From contig NZ_JBKHUI010000007.1 of the NCBI RefSeq assembly GCF_046569695.1, forward strand, positions 149,977-213,976: DNA of 64,000 bases, given 5' to 3'. Source of the stretch: Kluyvera sp046569695. GTDB lineage: Bacteria > Pseudomonadota > Gammaproteobacteria > Enterobacterales > Enterobacteriaceae. The notes beneath the pieces were generated by a model that saw only the letters and a program-made list of their open reading frames with translations, had not been told where the DNA came from and searched no databases. A program made the translations under genes and the position numbers. Below, piece by piece: positions 26,379-33,374 of this stretch (positions are counted from its first letter, which is position 1; each line of letters opens with the position of its first letter).

Positions 26379-27161
26379 ATGAAAAAACTGGCGTTGTCTT
26401 TTTCTCTGGTATTAGCGCTTGCTTCTGCATCAAGCGCATTTGCAGCAATCCCGCAAAAAGTGCGTATCGGTACTGACCCAACGTATGCACCGTTCGAATC
26501 AAAGAATGCGCAGGGTGAATTAGTGGGTTTCGACATTGATCTGGCAAAAGAGCTGTGTAAGCGCATCCAGGCACAATGTACCTTCGTAGAAAACCCGCTG
26601 GACGCCCTGATCCCCTCGCTGAAAGCGAAGAAAATCGATGCCATCATGTCCTCGCTGTCGATCACTGAAAAACGTCAGCAGGAAATCGCCTTTACCGACA
26701 AACTCTATGCTGCTGACTCCCGTCTGGTAGTAAAAAAAGGTGCTCCAATTACGCCGGACCTCGCCACGCTGAAAGGCAAGCGCGTGGGCGTACTGCAGGG
26801 CACCACTCAGGAGACGTACGGTAACGAACACTGGGCGCCGAAGGGTATTGAAATTGTCTCTTATCAGGGGCAGGACAATATCTACTCTGACCTGACCGCT
26901 GGTCGTATTGATGCAGCGTTCCAGGACGAAGTGGCGGCAAGTGAAGGTTTCCTGAAACAGCCTATCGGTAAAGACTACCAGTTCGGCGGCCCGTCCATTA
27001 AAGACGTGAAGCTGTTCGGTGTGGGTACCGGTATGGGTCTGCGTAAAGACGACACCGAGCTGCTGAACGCGCTGAACAAAGCGTTTGCTGATATGCGTGC
27101 CGACGGCACCTACGACAAGCTGGCGAAGAAGTACTTCGATTTTAACGTTTACGGCGAGTAA
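26379..27161 (+). CDS. hisJ: histidine-binding periplasmic protein
   Basis: Periplasmic receptor for L-histidine feeding the HisQMP2 ABC transporter. The signal peptide ends at AFA-AIPQ (after residue 22), followed by a family 3 solute-binding fold (VRIGTDPTYAPFES; GFDIDLAKELC). Length is 260, matching E. coli HisJ. It is a tandem duplicate of argT. It heads the hisJQMP operon under an apparent sigma-54 promoter; a hairpin in the hisJ-hisQ gap probably favours expression of the abundant receptor over the membrane parts. Confidence 0.97.
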   Translation: MKKLALSFSLVLALASASSAFAAIPQKVRIGTDPTYAPFESKNAQGELVGFDIDLAKELCKRIQAQCTFVENPLDALIPSLKAKKIDAIMSSLSITEKRQQEIAFTDKLYAADSRLVVKKGAPITPDLATLKGKRVGVLQGTTQETYGNEHWAPKGIEIVSYQGQDNIYSDLTAGRIDAAFQDEVAASEGFLKQPIGKDYQFGGPSIKDVKLFGVGTGMGLRKDDTELLNALNKAFADMRADGTYDKLAKKYFDFNVYGE

Positions 27162-27174
27162 TCATCACGAGTAA

Positions 27175-27204
27175 CCCACCGTTTTGCACGCACAAAACGG
27201 TGGG
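27175..27204 (+). repeat. stem-loop between hisJ and hisQ
   Basis: A perfect 12-bp stem (CCCACCGTTTTG / CAAAACGGTGGG) with a 6-base loop is not followed by Ts. In Salmonella a REP hairpin in the same gap stabilises hisJ mRNA; the same role is likely here, with a different sequence. Confidence 0.75.
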
Positions 27205-27225
27205 CGTAAAGACAGGACTGGCAGC

Positions 27226-27912
27226 ATGCTGTACGGGTTTTCACAGGTAATTTTTCAGGGCGCTCTTGTCACCCTTGAGCTGGCTATCAGCTCAGTGGTT
27301 CTTGCCGTGCTTATTGGTCTGGTGGGCGCGGGAGCAAAGCTCTCCCGAAATCGCGTACTGGCGTTAATTTTTGAGGGCTACACCACGCTGATTCGTGGCG
27401 TACCCGATTTGGTGCTGATGCTGCTGATTTTCTACGGGCTGCAGATGGCGCTCAACGTGCTGACCGACGCGCTCGGGCTGGCGCAGTTTGATATCGATCC
27501 GATGATCGCCGGTATCATCACCCTTGGTTTTATCTACGGCGCTTATTTCACCGAAACCTTCCGCGGTGCGTTTATGGCGGTGCCTAAAGGTCATATCGAA
27601 GCCGCGACGGCTTTTGGCTTCACCGGCGCACAAACCTTCCGGCGTATTCTGTTCCCCGCGATGATGCGCTATGCGCTGCCGGGTATTGGCAATAACTGGC
27701 AGGTTATCCTCAAAGCGACCGCGCTGGTCTCGCTGCTGGGTCTGGAAGACGTGGTCAAAGCGACCCAACTTGCCGGTAAAAGCACCTGGGAACCGTTCTA
27801 CTTCGCCATCGTCTGTGGCTTGATTTATCTGCTATTTACTACCGTTTCCAATGGCGTGTTGCTGCTGCTCGAACGCCGCTACTCCGTGGGCGTGAAGAGG
27901 GCTGACCTGTGA
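27226..27912 (+). CDS. hisQ: histidine/lysine-arginine-ornithine ABC transporter permease HisQ
   Basis: One of the two integral membrane subunits of the HisQMP2 transporter; 228 residues with about five membrane segments. The EAA loop that contacts the ATPase HisP is visible as EAATAFGFTGAQTFRRILFP (residues ~139-158). The ATG giving MLYGFSQVIF matches E. coli; an earlier in-frame start lies in the hairpin. Its stop overlaps the hisM start by four bases. Confidence 0.97.
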   Translation: MLYGFSQVIFQGALVTLELAISSVVLAVLIGLVGAGAKLSRNRVLALIFEGYTTLIRGVPDLVLMLLIFYGLQMALNVLTDALGLAQFDIDPMIAGIITLGFIYGAYFTETFRGAFMAVPKGHIEAATAFGFTGAQTFRRILFPAMMRYALPGIGNNWQVILKATALVSLLGLEDVVKATQLAGKSTWEPFYFAIVCGLIYLLFTTVSNGVLLLLERRYSVGVKRADL

Positions 27913-28625
27913 TTGAGATCATTCAGGAGTATTGGAAATCGCTGCTGTGGACCGATGGCTATCGCTTTACCGGCGTCGCGATTACCCTCTGGCTGCTGGT
28001 GCTGTCGGTGGTGATGGGCGGCGTGTTGGCGCTGTTTCTGGCCATTGCCCGCGTCTCCAGCAATAAATACATCAAATTCCCGGTGTGGCTATTTACCTAT
28101 ATTTTCCGCGGTACGCCGCTCTATGTGCAGCTGCTGGTGTTCTATTCCGGCATGTATACGCTGGAAATCGTCAAAGGCACGGAGCTGTTAAACGCCTTCT
28201 TCCGCAGCGGCCTGAACTGTACGGTGCTGGCGCTGACGCTCAATACCTGCGCTTACACCACCGAGATTTTTGCCGGGGCGATTCGCTCGGTTCCGGCGGG
28301 AGAAGTGGAAGCAGCGCGCGCCTATGGTTTCTCGTCGTTTAAGCTTTATCGCTGCATCATTCTGCCATCGGCGCTGCGCATTGCGCTGCCGGCCTACAGT
28401 AATGAAGTTATCCTGATGCTGCATTCAACGGCGCTGGCATTTACCGCCACCGTGCCTGACTTGCTGAAGATTGCGCGCGATATTAACTCGGCTACCTATC
28501 AACCCTTTACCGCCTTCGGCATTGCGGCGGTGCTCTATTTGGCTATCTCTTATGTACTGATTAGCCTGTTCCGCAAAGCGGAAAAGCGCTGGTTACAGCA
28601 CATGAAACCGTCTTCTACGCACTGA
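27909..28625 (+). CDS. hisM: histidine/lysine-arginine-ornithine ABC transporter permease HisM
   Basis: Second membrane subunit of the transporter, 238 residues as in E. coli, with about five hydrophobic segments and an EAA loop (EVEAARAYGFSSFKLYRCI, ~residues 133-151). The GTG start overlaps the hisQ stop (GTGA), indicating coupled translation and equal stoichiometry. The hisP start follows four bases after its stop. Confidence 0.97.
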   Translation: MIEIIQEYWKSLLWTDGYRFTGVAITLWLLVLSVVMGGVLALFLAIARVSSNKYIKFPVWLFTYIFRGTPLYVQLLVFYSGMYTLEIVKGTELLNAFFRSGLNCTVLALTLNTCAYTTEIFAGAIRSVPAGEVEAARAYGFSSFKLYRCIILPSALRIALPAYSNEVILMLHSTALAFTATVPDLLKIARDINSATYQPFTAFGIAAVLYLAISYVLISLFRKAEKRWLQHMKPSSTH

Positions 28626-28629
28626 GAAT

Positions 28630-29406
28630 ATGATGTCTGATAAAAAACTAAACGTAATCGACCTGCACAAACGCTATGGCGAGCACGAGGTGCTGAAGGG
28701 CGTATCGCTGAAGGCAAACGCCGGGGATGTGATCAGCATCATCGGCTCTTCCGGTTCCGGTAAGAGTACCTTTTTGCGCTGCATTAACTTCCTTGAGAAG
28801 CCAAGCGAAGGCACCATTATCGTTAACGGTGAGAACATTGGCCTGGTCCGCGATAGCGACGGTCAGCTGAAGGTGGCGGATAAAAACCAGCTTCGCCTGC
28901 TGCGCACGCGCCTGACGATGGTGTTTCAGCACTTCAACCTGTGGAGCCACATGACGGTGCTGGAAAACGTGATGGAAGCGCCGATTCAGGTGCTGGGCTT
29001 GAGCAAGCAGGAAGCGCGCGATCGCGCGGTGAAGTACCTGGCAAAAGTAGGCATCGACGAGCGCCAGCAGAGTAAATACCCGGTGCATTTGTCCGGTGGC
29101 CAGCAGCAGCGCGTTTCCATTGCCCGGGCGCTGGCGATGGAGCCGGAGGTGCTGTTATTTGATGAGCCGACCTCCGCGCTTGACCCTGAGCTGGTGGGCG
29201 AGGTGCTGCGCATTATGCAGAAGCTGGCGGAAGAGGGAAAAACCATGGTGGTGGTGACCCACGAAATGGGCTTTGCTCGCCATGTTTCATCGCACGTGAT
29301 TTTCCTGCATCAGGGCAAAATTGAGGAAGAAGGTAACCCGGAAGAGCTGTTTGGCAATCCGAAGAGCCCGCGTCTGCAGCAGTTCCTGAGCGGTGCATTA
29401 AAGTAA
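28630..29406 (+). CDS. hisP: histidine/lysine-arginine-ornithine ABC transporter ATPase HisP
   Basis: The ATP-hydrolysing subunit of HisQMP2, 258 residues. Walker A is GSSGSGKST (residues ~39-47), the signature is LSGGQQQRVSIARALA (~residue 155), Walker B is LLFDEPTSALDPE, and the switch His lies in VVTHEMG. It is the last gene of the operon; a palindrome right after the stop is the probable terminator. The start could be either of two adjacent ATGs. Confidence 0.98.
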   Translation: MMSDKKLNVIDLHKRYGEHEVLKGVSLKANAGDVISIIGSSGSGKSTFLRCINFLEKPSEGTIIVNGENIGLVRDSDGQLKVADKNQLRLLRTRLTMVFQHFNLWSHMTVLENVMEAPIQVLGLSKQEARDRAVKYLAKVGIDERQQSKYPVHLSGGQQQRVSIARALAMEPEVLLFDEPTSALDPELVGEVLRIMQKLAEEGKTMVVVTHEMGFARHVSSHVIFLHQGKIEEEGNPEELFGNPKSPRLQQFLSGALK

Positions 29407-29415
29407 GTTTCACTC

Positions 29416-29442
29416 GCCCTCACGCATGCGTGGGGGCATTTT
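29416..29442. terminator. palindrome ending hisP, overlapping the GNAT gene 3' end
   Basis: GCCCTCACGC with GCGTGGGGGC forms a ~10-bp stem (one wobble) followed by ATTTTC. The right half encodes the last codons of the convergent acetyltransferase. It probably terminates hisJQMP; the short T-run lowers confidence. Confidence 0.55.
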
Positions 29443-29932
29443 CCCGCCGGTAAACCCAGTCATCGTAATCCTTACCGTTCAGCCTATAGGCTTTGGTCAG
29501 TACCTGTGTGCGGATAAAACCGTGCTTTTCCAGTAGCCTTGCCGAACCTTGATTATCGCCCAGTACCCAGGCATTAATGGCCCATAGGCCAAGCTGTTGA
29601 AAGCCATAATCGCATATTGCACCGAGCGCCTCGCTGGCAAACCCTTTGCCCTGCGCCTCTGGCAGCAGCGCATAGCCAACATCCGCCTCATGGGGATTTT
29701 TACTGCTGATCTGCAGCCCAATATCGCCAAGCGGCGTACCGTTTTCATCGCGGATAACAAAGATCGCAGGGGAGTCGCAGCGTAGGGCAAAAATTGCACG
29801 TATTGCCGCCTCGTCAAGCACCTCCCCCATAAACTGCATCACCTCATGATTTTGTCGCAGATGAAGAAAGAAGGGCCAGTCACTGTCATTAAAGGGAGAA
29901 AGCTGTAGTCGCCGGGTGATGAGGGTTGCCAT
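29420..29932 (-). CDS. GNAT-family N-acetyltransferase (RimJ/RimL type)
   Basis: A 170-residue acetyltransferase of the ribosomal-protein/antibiotic GNAT branch. It starts with the typical ITRRLQLSPFNDSDWP and holds the acetyl-CoA pyrophosphate loop LLPEAQGKGFASEAL (~residues 88-102) and the C-terminal NQGSARLLEKHGF motif. It transfers an acetyl group from acetyl-CoA; the acceptor cannot be predicted. It is not present between hisP and yfcH in E. coli, so it belongs to an accessory insertion. Convergent with hisP. Confidence 0.87.
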   Translation of the reverse strand: MATLITRRLQLSPFNDSDWPFFLHLRQNHEVMQFMGEVLDEAAIRAIFALRCDSPAIFVIRDENGTPLGDIGLQISSKNPHEADVGYALLPEAQGKGFASEALGAICDYGFQQLGLWAINAWVLGDNQGSARLLEKHGFIRTQVLTKAYRLNGKDYDDWVYRRENAPTHA

Positions 29933-29999
29933 TTTCCTATGCCATTAAGCAAAATCTGAGGCCGTACTTTAGCACCGCAGGCGGCGTAATGGCATGGAA

Positions 30000-30557
30000 T
30001 TAGCCGTTGAGAACGGTAGTGCGTTCCAGACGCTGGAAATAGTGCAACACCGTTTGGCTCTCCTGAGAAGCGCGAAGCTGTAGCGCCAGATTGAGGCTAT
30101 CCAGCGTGCGGGCATGCGCGACCATTGGTGAGTTCTCGTCAATGCGCTCCTCCGTTACCAGCCATTCCACGACAGTTTGCCAGCGCCAGAGTGGGGAATT
30201 GCCCTTCACACGCTGGATAGGCGCTGGAAACTGACCTGTGCCGCGCGCACCGTCTTTAAGCAGCGAAATAGCCTGGCGGGAAACGCCGGTCAGTTCGGCA
30301 ATATCACTGAGCCCGACGAGGGTCGAATCGACCGACTCTACCCTCGCATTGAGCGATGGCGCAGATTCAATATCCCGAATGGCACAAAGAATGGCCTGCT
30401 CTAAGGTGTCGCTTTCCCTGTCGAAATCAAGATAGACCGCCGTTCCGTAGAAGCAGATCAGCGCATCAGCGCAATGCGCGTGATACAGCGCCTCTTCAAG
30501 GCCCGGAGTGCTGCGACTGACCCCGGAAAGCGTTAGCGTGAAGTTGAATAACGGCAT
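30000..30557 (-). CDS. helix-turn-helix protein, antitoxin-like partner
   Basis: A 185-residue protein. Residues ~1-72 form an alpha/beta domain resembling a small binding fold (MPLFNFTLTLSGVS; AVYLDFDRESDTLEQAI). Residues ~80-135 form a helix-turn-helix of the MerR/AlpA kind (GLSDIAELTGVSRQAISLLK) with a conserved FPAPI-RVKGNSPLWRW wing. It is the second gene of a two-gene operon, 17 bases after a small basic protein gene. The layout (short basic protein, then a larger DNA-binding protein, with a palindrome at the promoter) resembles toxin-antitoxin operons such as hicAB and higBA. Function is not established; it may be only a regulator. GGGAGA lies just before the ATG. Confidence 0.7.
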   Translation of the reverse strand: MPLFNFTLTLSGVSRSTPGLEEALYHAHCADALICFYGTAVYLDFDRESDTLEQAILCAIRDIESAPSLNARVESVDSTLVGLSDIAELTGVSRQAISLLKDGARGTGQFPAPIQRVKGNSPLWRWQTVVEWLVTEERIDENSPMVAHARTLDSLNLALQLRASQESQTVLHYFQRLERTTVLNG

Positions 30558-30574
30558 TTTGTTTCTCCCTTGCT

Positions 30575-30805
30575 CTACGAATGTTTGGGCTGGCAGCGGT
30601 CGACCATGCGTTTAATTTGCCGTGCGTGGTGCAACGGAACGGCTGGGGTCGACCATATGCTCATCATATGATCCCGATGTTCGGCCGTACCGCACTGTAA
30701 GCGGCCAAAACAGTGGGCGCTTTTACCGCTGGCGATGAACAACCAGCCTCGCCTTAGCACGTAATCAATGGCTGCCCTGATATGTTTATCTGGAAGTTCC
30801 TTCAT
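30575..30805 (-). CDS. small basic protein, toxin-like candidate
   Basis: A 76-residue basic protein beginning MKELPDKHIRAAIDYVLRRGW. It has a His/Cys-rich centre (SAHCFGRLQCGTAEHRDHM) and a conserved-looking SIWSTP motif followed by HARQIKRMVDRC. I recall similar proteins beside HTH genes in other bacteria but no assigned function. The GxxxH..C pattern is faintly like HicA-type mRNA interferases, without clear homology. The ATG was chosen because an in-frame TTG 20 codons earlier lies upstream of the predicted promoter. It is followed 17 bases later by the HTH gene. Confidence 0.6.
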   Translation of the reverse strand: MKELPDKHIRAAIDYVLRRGWLFIASGKSAHCFGRLQCGTAEHRDHMMSIWSTPAVPLHHARQIKRMVDRCQPKHS

Positions 30806-30820
30806 CAATGTGTCCCGTAG

Positions 30821-30849
30821 AGTATTGATACTGTGTTGACGGTTGTCAA
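30821..30849 (-). promoter_or_regulatory. promoter with TTGAC palindrome for the toxin-antitoxin-like pair
   Basis: On the minus strand, TTGACA (30849-30844) and AATACT (30826-30821) are 17 bases apart. The -35 box is part of a palindrome TTGAC-N4-GTCAA (30836-30849), a likely autoregulatory operator. The predicted start point lies only ~10 bases before the ATG, so the leader would be very short. Confidence 0.5.
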
Positions 30850-31027
30850 TATTAAGTAGGCGCAATAAAGTCCGCAGGGGAGTTATGGCAAAGCGGGAGG
30901 TAACGCGTTGGAAGCGGCTTCACGTTTGTATCAGAGGGATAGGCGCTTGATGACGGAACTGCGTAGCGAATTCCAGAGGTGGGAAAAGCACGGTGATAGC
31001 CAGGCGCCATCACCGCCGTGTGGAGTA

Positions 31028-31924
31028 TCAGTGGGCGAGAATATCGCCCAACGCTTCATCTAAATCGTACCAGCGAAATGCAAACCCGGCGGCTTCAAGC
31101 CGTTTGGGTAGCGCGCGCTGGCCGCCCAGCACCAGCACCGATGATTCGCCCATCAGCAAGCGTATAGCGGTGGCAGGGACGCGAAGAATGGCCGGGCGAT
31201 TCAGCGCCTGACCCAGCGCGTGGGAGAACTGCTCGTTATGTACCGGGTAGGGCGAAACCAGATTAAACGGCCCGCGCAAATCATTATCCAGCAGCCAGAG
31301 AATACCGTTGACCATATCGTCGATATGGATCCACGCCATATACTGCCTGCCGTTGCCAATGGGGCCGCCAAGGCCTAGCCTGAACGGTGGCAGTAGTTTA
31401 GCGAGGATGCCGCCTTTTGGCGCCAGCACTACGCCGGTGCGCAGCAGACAGACGCGGGTGTATTCGCTTTGTGCCGTGCAGGCTATTTGCTCCCAGCGCG
31501 CGCACAGTTTATGGGTAAATTCGTTATGCGGTGGCTCCTCCTCCGTCACCACAACCTCGCCGAGGTCGCCGTAATAGCCGGTGGCCGAGCCAGAAATCAG
31601 GACCGAAGGGGGCGTCGCGCTCGCCTGAATTAAATCGCTAATTCGCTGGGTGATCCCCCAGCGGCTGTCGCACAGTTTCTGCTTTTGCTGCGCCGTCCAG
31701 CGCTTGTCGGCGATGGGTTCACCGGCAAGATTGATAACGGCGTCAATACCGTCGAGCGATGACATGTTCTGTAGCCCAGGCCACAGCTCAACGCGCGGGT
31801 CGAGCGTCTGGCGGGCTTTTTCCGGTGAGCGGGTCACCACGCAGACCGTGTGCCCGAGCGTCAGTAAACGCGGAATTAAATGGCGGCCAATCAGCCCAGT
31901 GCCGCCGGTAATCAGAATTTTCAT
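31028..31924 (-). CDS. yfcH: epimerase/SDR-like protein YfcH
   Basis: A 298-residue NAD(P)-binding protein of the extended short-chain dehydrogenase group (TIGR01777/SulA-like family). The N-terminal nucleotide loop is GGTGLIGRHL (residues 7-16), with conserved SGSATGYYGD (~residue 110) and a C-terminal DUF1731 block (GGQRALPKRLEAAGF). Its substrate is unknown. It lies next to folX, as in E. coli, and the two are probably co-transcribed: the folX stop is 21 bases upstream of its start. Confidence 0.94.
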   Translation of the reverse strand: MKILITGGTGLIGRHLIPRLLTLGHTVCVVTRSPEKARQTLDPRVELWPGLQNMSSLDGIDAVINLAGEPIADKRWTAQQKQKLCDSRWGITQRISDLIQASATPPSVLISGSATGYYGDLGEVVVTEEEPPHNEFTHKLCARWEQIACTAQSEYTRVCLLRTGVVLAPKGGILAKLLPPFRLGLGGPIGNGRQYMAWIHIDDMVNGILWLLDNDLRGPFNLVSPYPVHNEQFSHALGQALNRPAILRVPATAIRLLMGESSVLVLGGQRALPKRLEAAGFAFRWYDLDEALGDILAH

Positions 31925-31945
31925 GCCACCTCCCGAAGGGAGCGC

Positions 31946-32308
31946 TTAGCGTTGCCAGCTCAGGGTAATGGATACCGAATCGGCATAGCGCAGCGCGTGA
32001 ACTTTATCGACCTCTACTTCAGCATAAGTGACCCAGTGATGTTCGCGTGCGATATCGAGCACATCCTGAGTTAATTTTTCCAGTAAAGAGAAGCGGTTAT
32101 TCTCAACGTGACGAATAATGCTCTTGGTAATGGTGCGATAGTTCAGCGCATCGTTAATATCTTCGCTGTTGCGTGACTTTTCCGCCGGGTAGCGAATTTC
32201 AAGATTGATAACCACGTCCTGGCGGTTGGCAATCTCCTCTTCCTTAATGCCGATAAACGTACGCAGGCGTAAATTTTTGATGCGAATGATGGCGTCAGAC
32301 TGAGGCAT
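31946..32308 (-). CDS. folX: dihydroneopterin triphosphate 2'-epimerase
   Basis: A 120-residue enzyme of the FolB/FolX family that epimerises dihydroneopterin triphosphate to the monapterin form. The pterin-binding segment (RTFIGIKEEEIANRQDVVINL, ~residues 15-35) and the conserved Lys/Glu region are present. Length equals E. coli FolX. It is upstream of yfcH on the same strand. It is told apart from FolB by the EEEIANRQ block. Confidence 0.95.
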   Translation of the reverse strand: MPQSDAIIRIKNLRLRTFIGIKEEEIANRQDVVINLEIRYPAEKSRNSEDINDALNYRTITKSIIRHVENNRFSLLEKLTQDVLDIAREHHWVTYAEVEVDKVHALRYADSVSITLSWQR

Positions 32309-32362
32309 TGCAGGTGTTCTCCGTAATTTTTGTTTTCCTGTTCATCATACACTAAAGCATCT

Positions 32363-33271
32363 TTATCGCGGCAGGGTCTGGCGCGCGTTCAGTTCGTGCG
32401 CCAGTTCAACAAACGCACGCAGCGCGGGCAGCACATGTCGATGCCCCGGATAATAAAGACGCAGGCCGCCAAAGGTTGGGCACCACTCGTCCATTACGCT
32501 AACAAGCTTGCCGCTGTTGAGATCCTCCTGGACAAACCACTCTGAGATAAACGCCAGCCCCAACCCGGCTAGCGCCGAACGGTGAATTGCCTGCATCTCG
32601 CTGACGATAATCCGTGGTGGGACATTCACGGTAAACTTCTGCTGATGGTGCTCCAGTTCCCAGTGATAAACCCCGCCGTGGGACATGCGCATGCCGATGC
32701 TTTGATGTTGCTGGAGGTCATCGGGGGTACGCGGCTTGCCGTGACGCTCAAAGTAGTCCGGCGAGCCGACAATCAGCATCCGCGCATCCGGGGTCAGGGT
32801 GACGGCAATCATATCCTGGGGTACCGACTCGGCGAGGCGAATACCGGCGTCAAATCCCTCCGCCACAATGTCGATAAGCCGTGCCTCGGTGGCGATATCC
32901 AGGCGCATCTGCGGGTAGCGCTGCAGATAGGTATCAAACAGCCGGAACAGGAGCGAAACGCATTCGCGCGGGGCGTTGATGCGCAGCGTCCCCGTTGGGT
33001 TTCCCGGCTCGGAGGCAATCTCCTCGGCGGCGCGCTGAATTTCCGCCAGGGCCGGAGCGATGCGCGCCACGTAGCGCTGGCCCTGTTCCGTTAACGCGAC
33101 GCTACGGGTGGTACGGTTAAAAAGCCGGACATTAAGCCGTGACTCCAGCCCGGCGACGGCGTTGCTGACGGCCGTCGCTGACATTCCCAGTTCGCGCGCA
33201 GCGGCGCGAAAGCTTTGCTGGCGGGTGACGGCAAGGACGATTTTAAGTTCGGTAAGGCCGCTGCGGTGCAT
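32363..33271 (-). CDS. LysR-family transcriptional regulator
   Basis: A 302-residue LysR-type regulator. Residues ~5-65 carry the winged helix-turn-helix (AVTRQQSFRAAARELGMSA), and residues ~90-295 the two-lobed effector domain with motifs of the PgrR/YafC-like group (RINAPRECV; AGLGLAFISEW). It is divergent from an aldehyde dehydrogenase gene across 103 bases that contain a palindrome of the T-N11-A type, so it most likely controls that gene and itself. This pair occupies the place where E. coli has yfcG. Effector unknown. Confidence 0.92.
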   Translation of the reverse strand: MHRSGLTELKIVLAVTRQQSFRAAARELGMSATAVSNAVAGLESRLNVRLFNRTTRSVALTEQGQRYVARIAPALAEIQRAAEEIASEPGNPTGTLRINAPRECVSLLFRLFDTYLQRYPQMRLDIATEARLIDIVAEGFDAGIRLAESVPQDMIAVTLTPDARMLIVGSPDYFERHGKPRTPDDLQQHQSIGMRMSHGGVYHWELEHHQQKFTVNVPPRIIVSEMQAIHRSALAGLGLAFISEWFVQEDLNSGKLVSVMDEWCPTFGGLRLYYPGHRHVLPALRAFVELAHELNARQTLPR

Positions 33272-33314
33272 GATTGTTCCGATTTTCGTGACAGGTTATC
33301 CATATTATACCCTC

Positions 33315-33343
33315 TTATCGTAACGATATAGCGCTCCTATACT
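33315..33343 (+). promoter_or_regulatory. LysR-type operator and promoter of the aldehyde dehydrogenase gene
   Basis: A perfect palindrome TATCGT-A-ACGATA (33316-33328) has the T-N11-A form typical of LysR sites. It overlaps the -35 position of a promoter whose -10 is TATACT (33338-33343), about 32 bases before the start codon. Confidence 0.65.
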
Positions 33344-33374
33344 GCACGACATCCCACGATGAGAGGACCGAATC

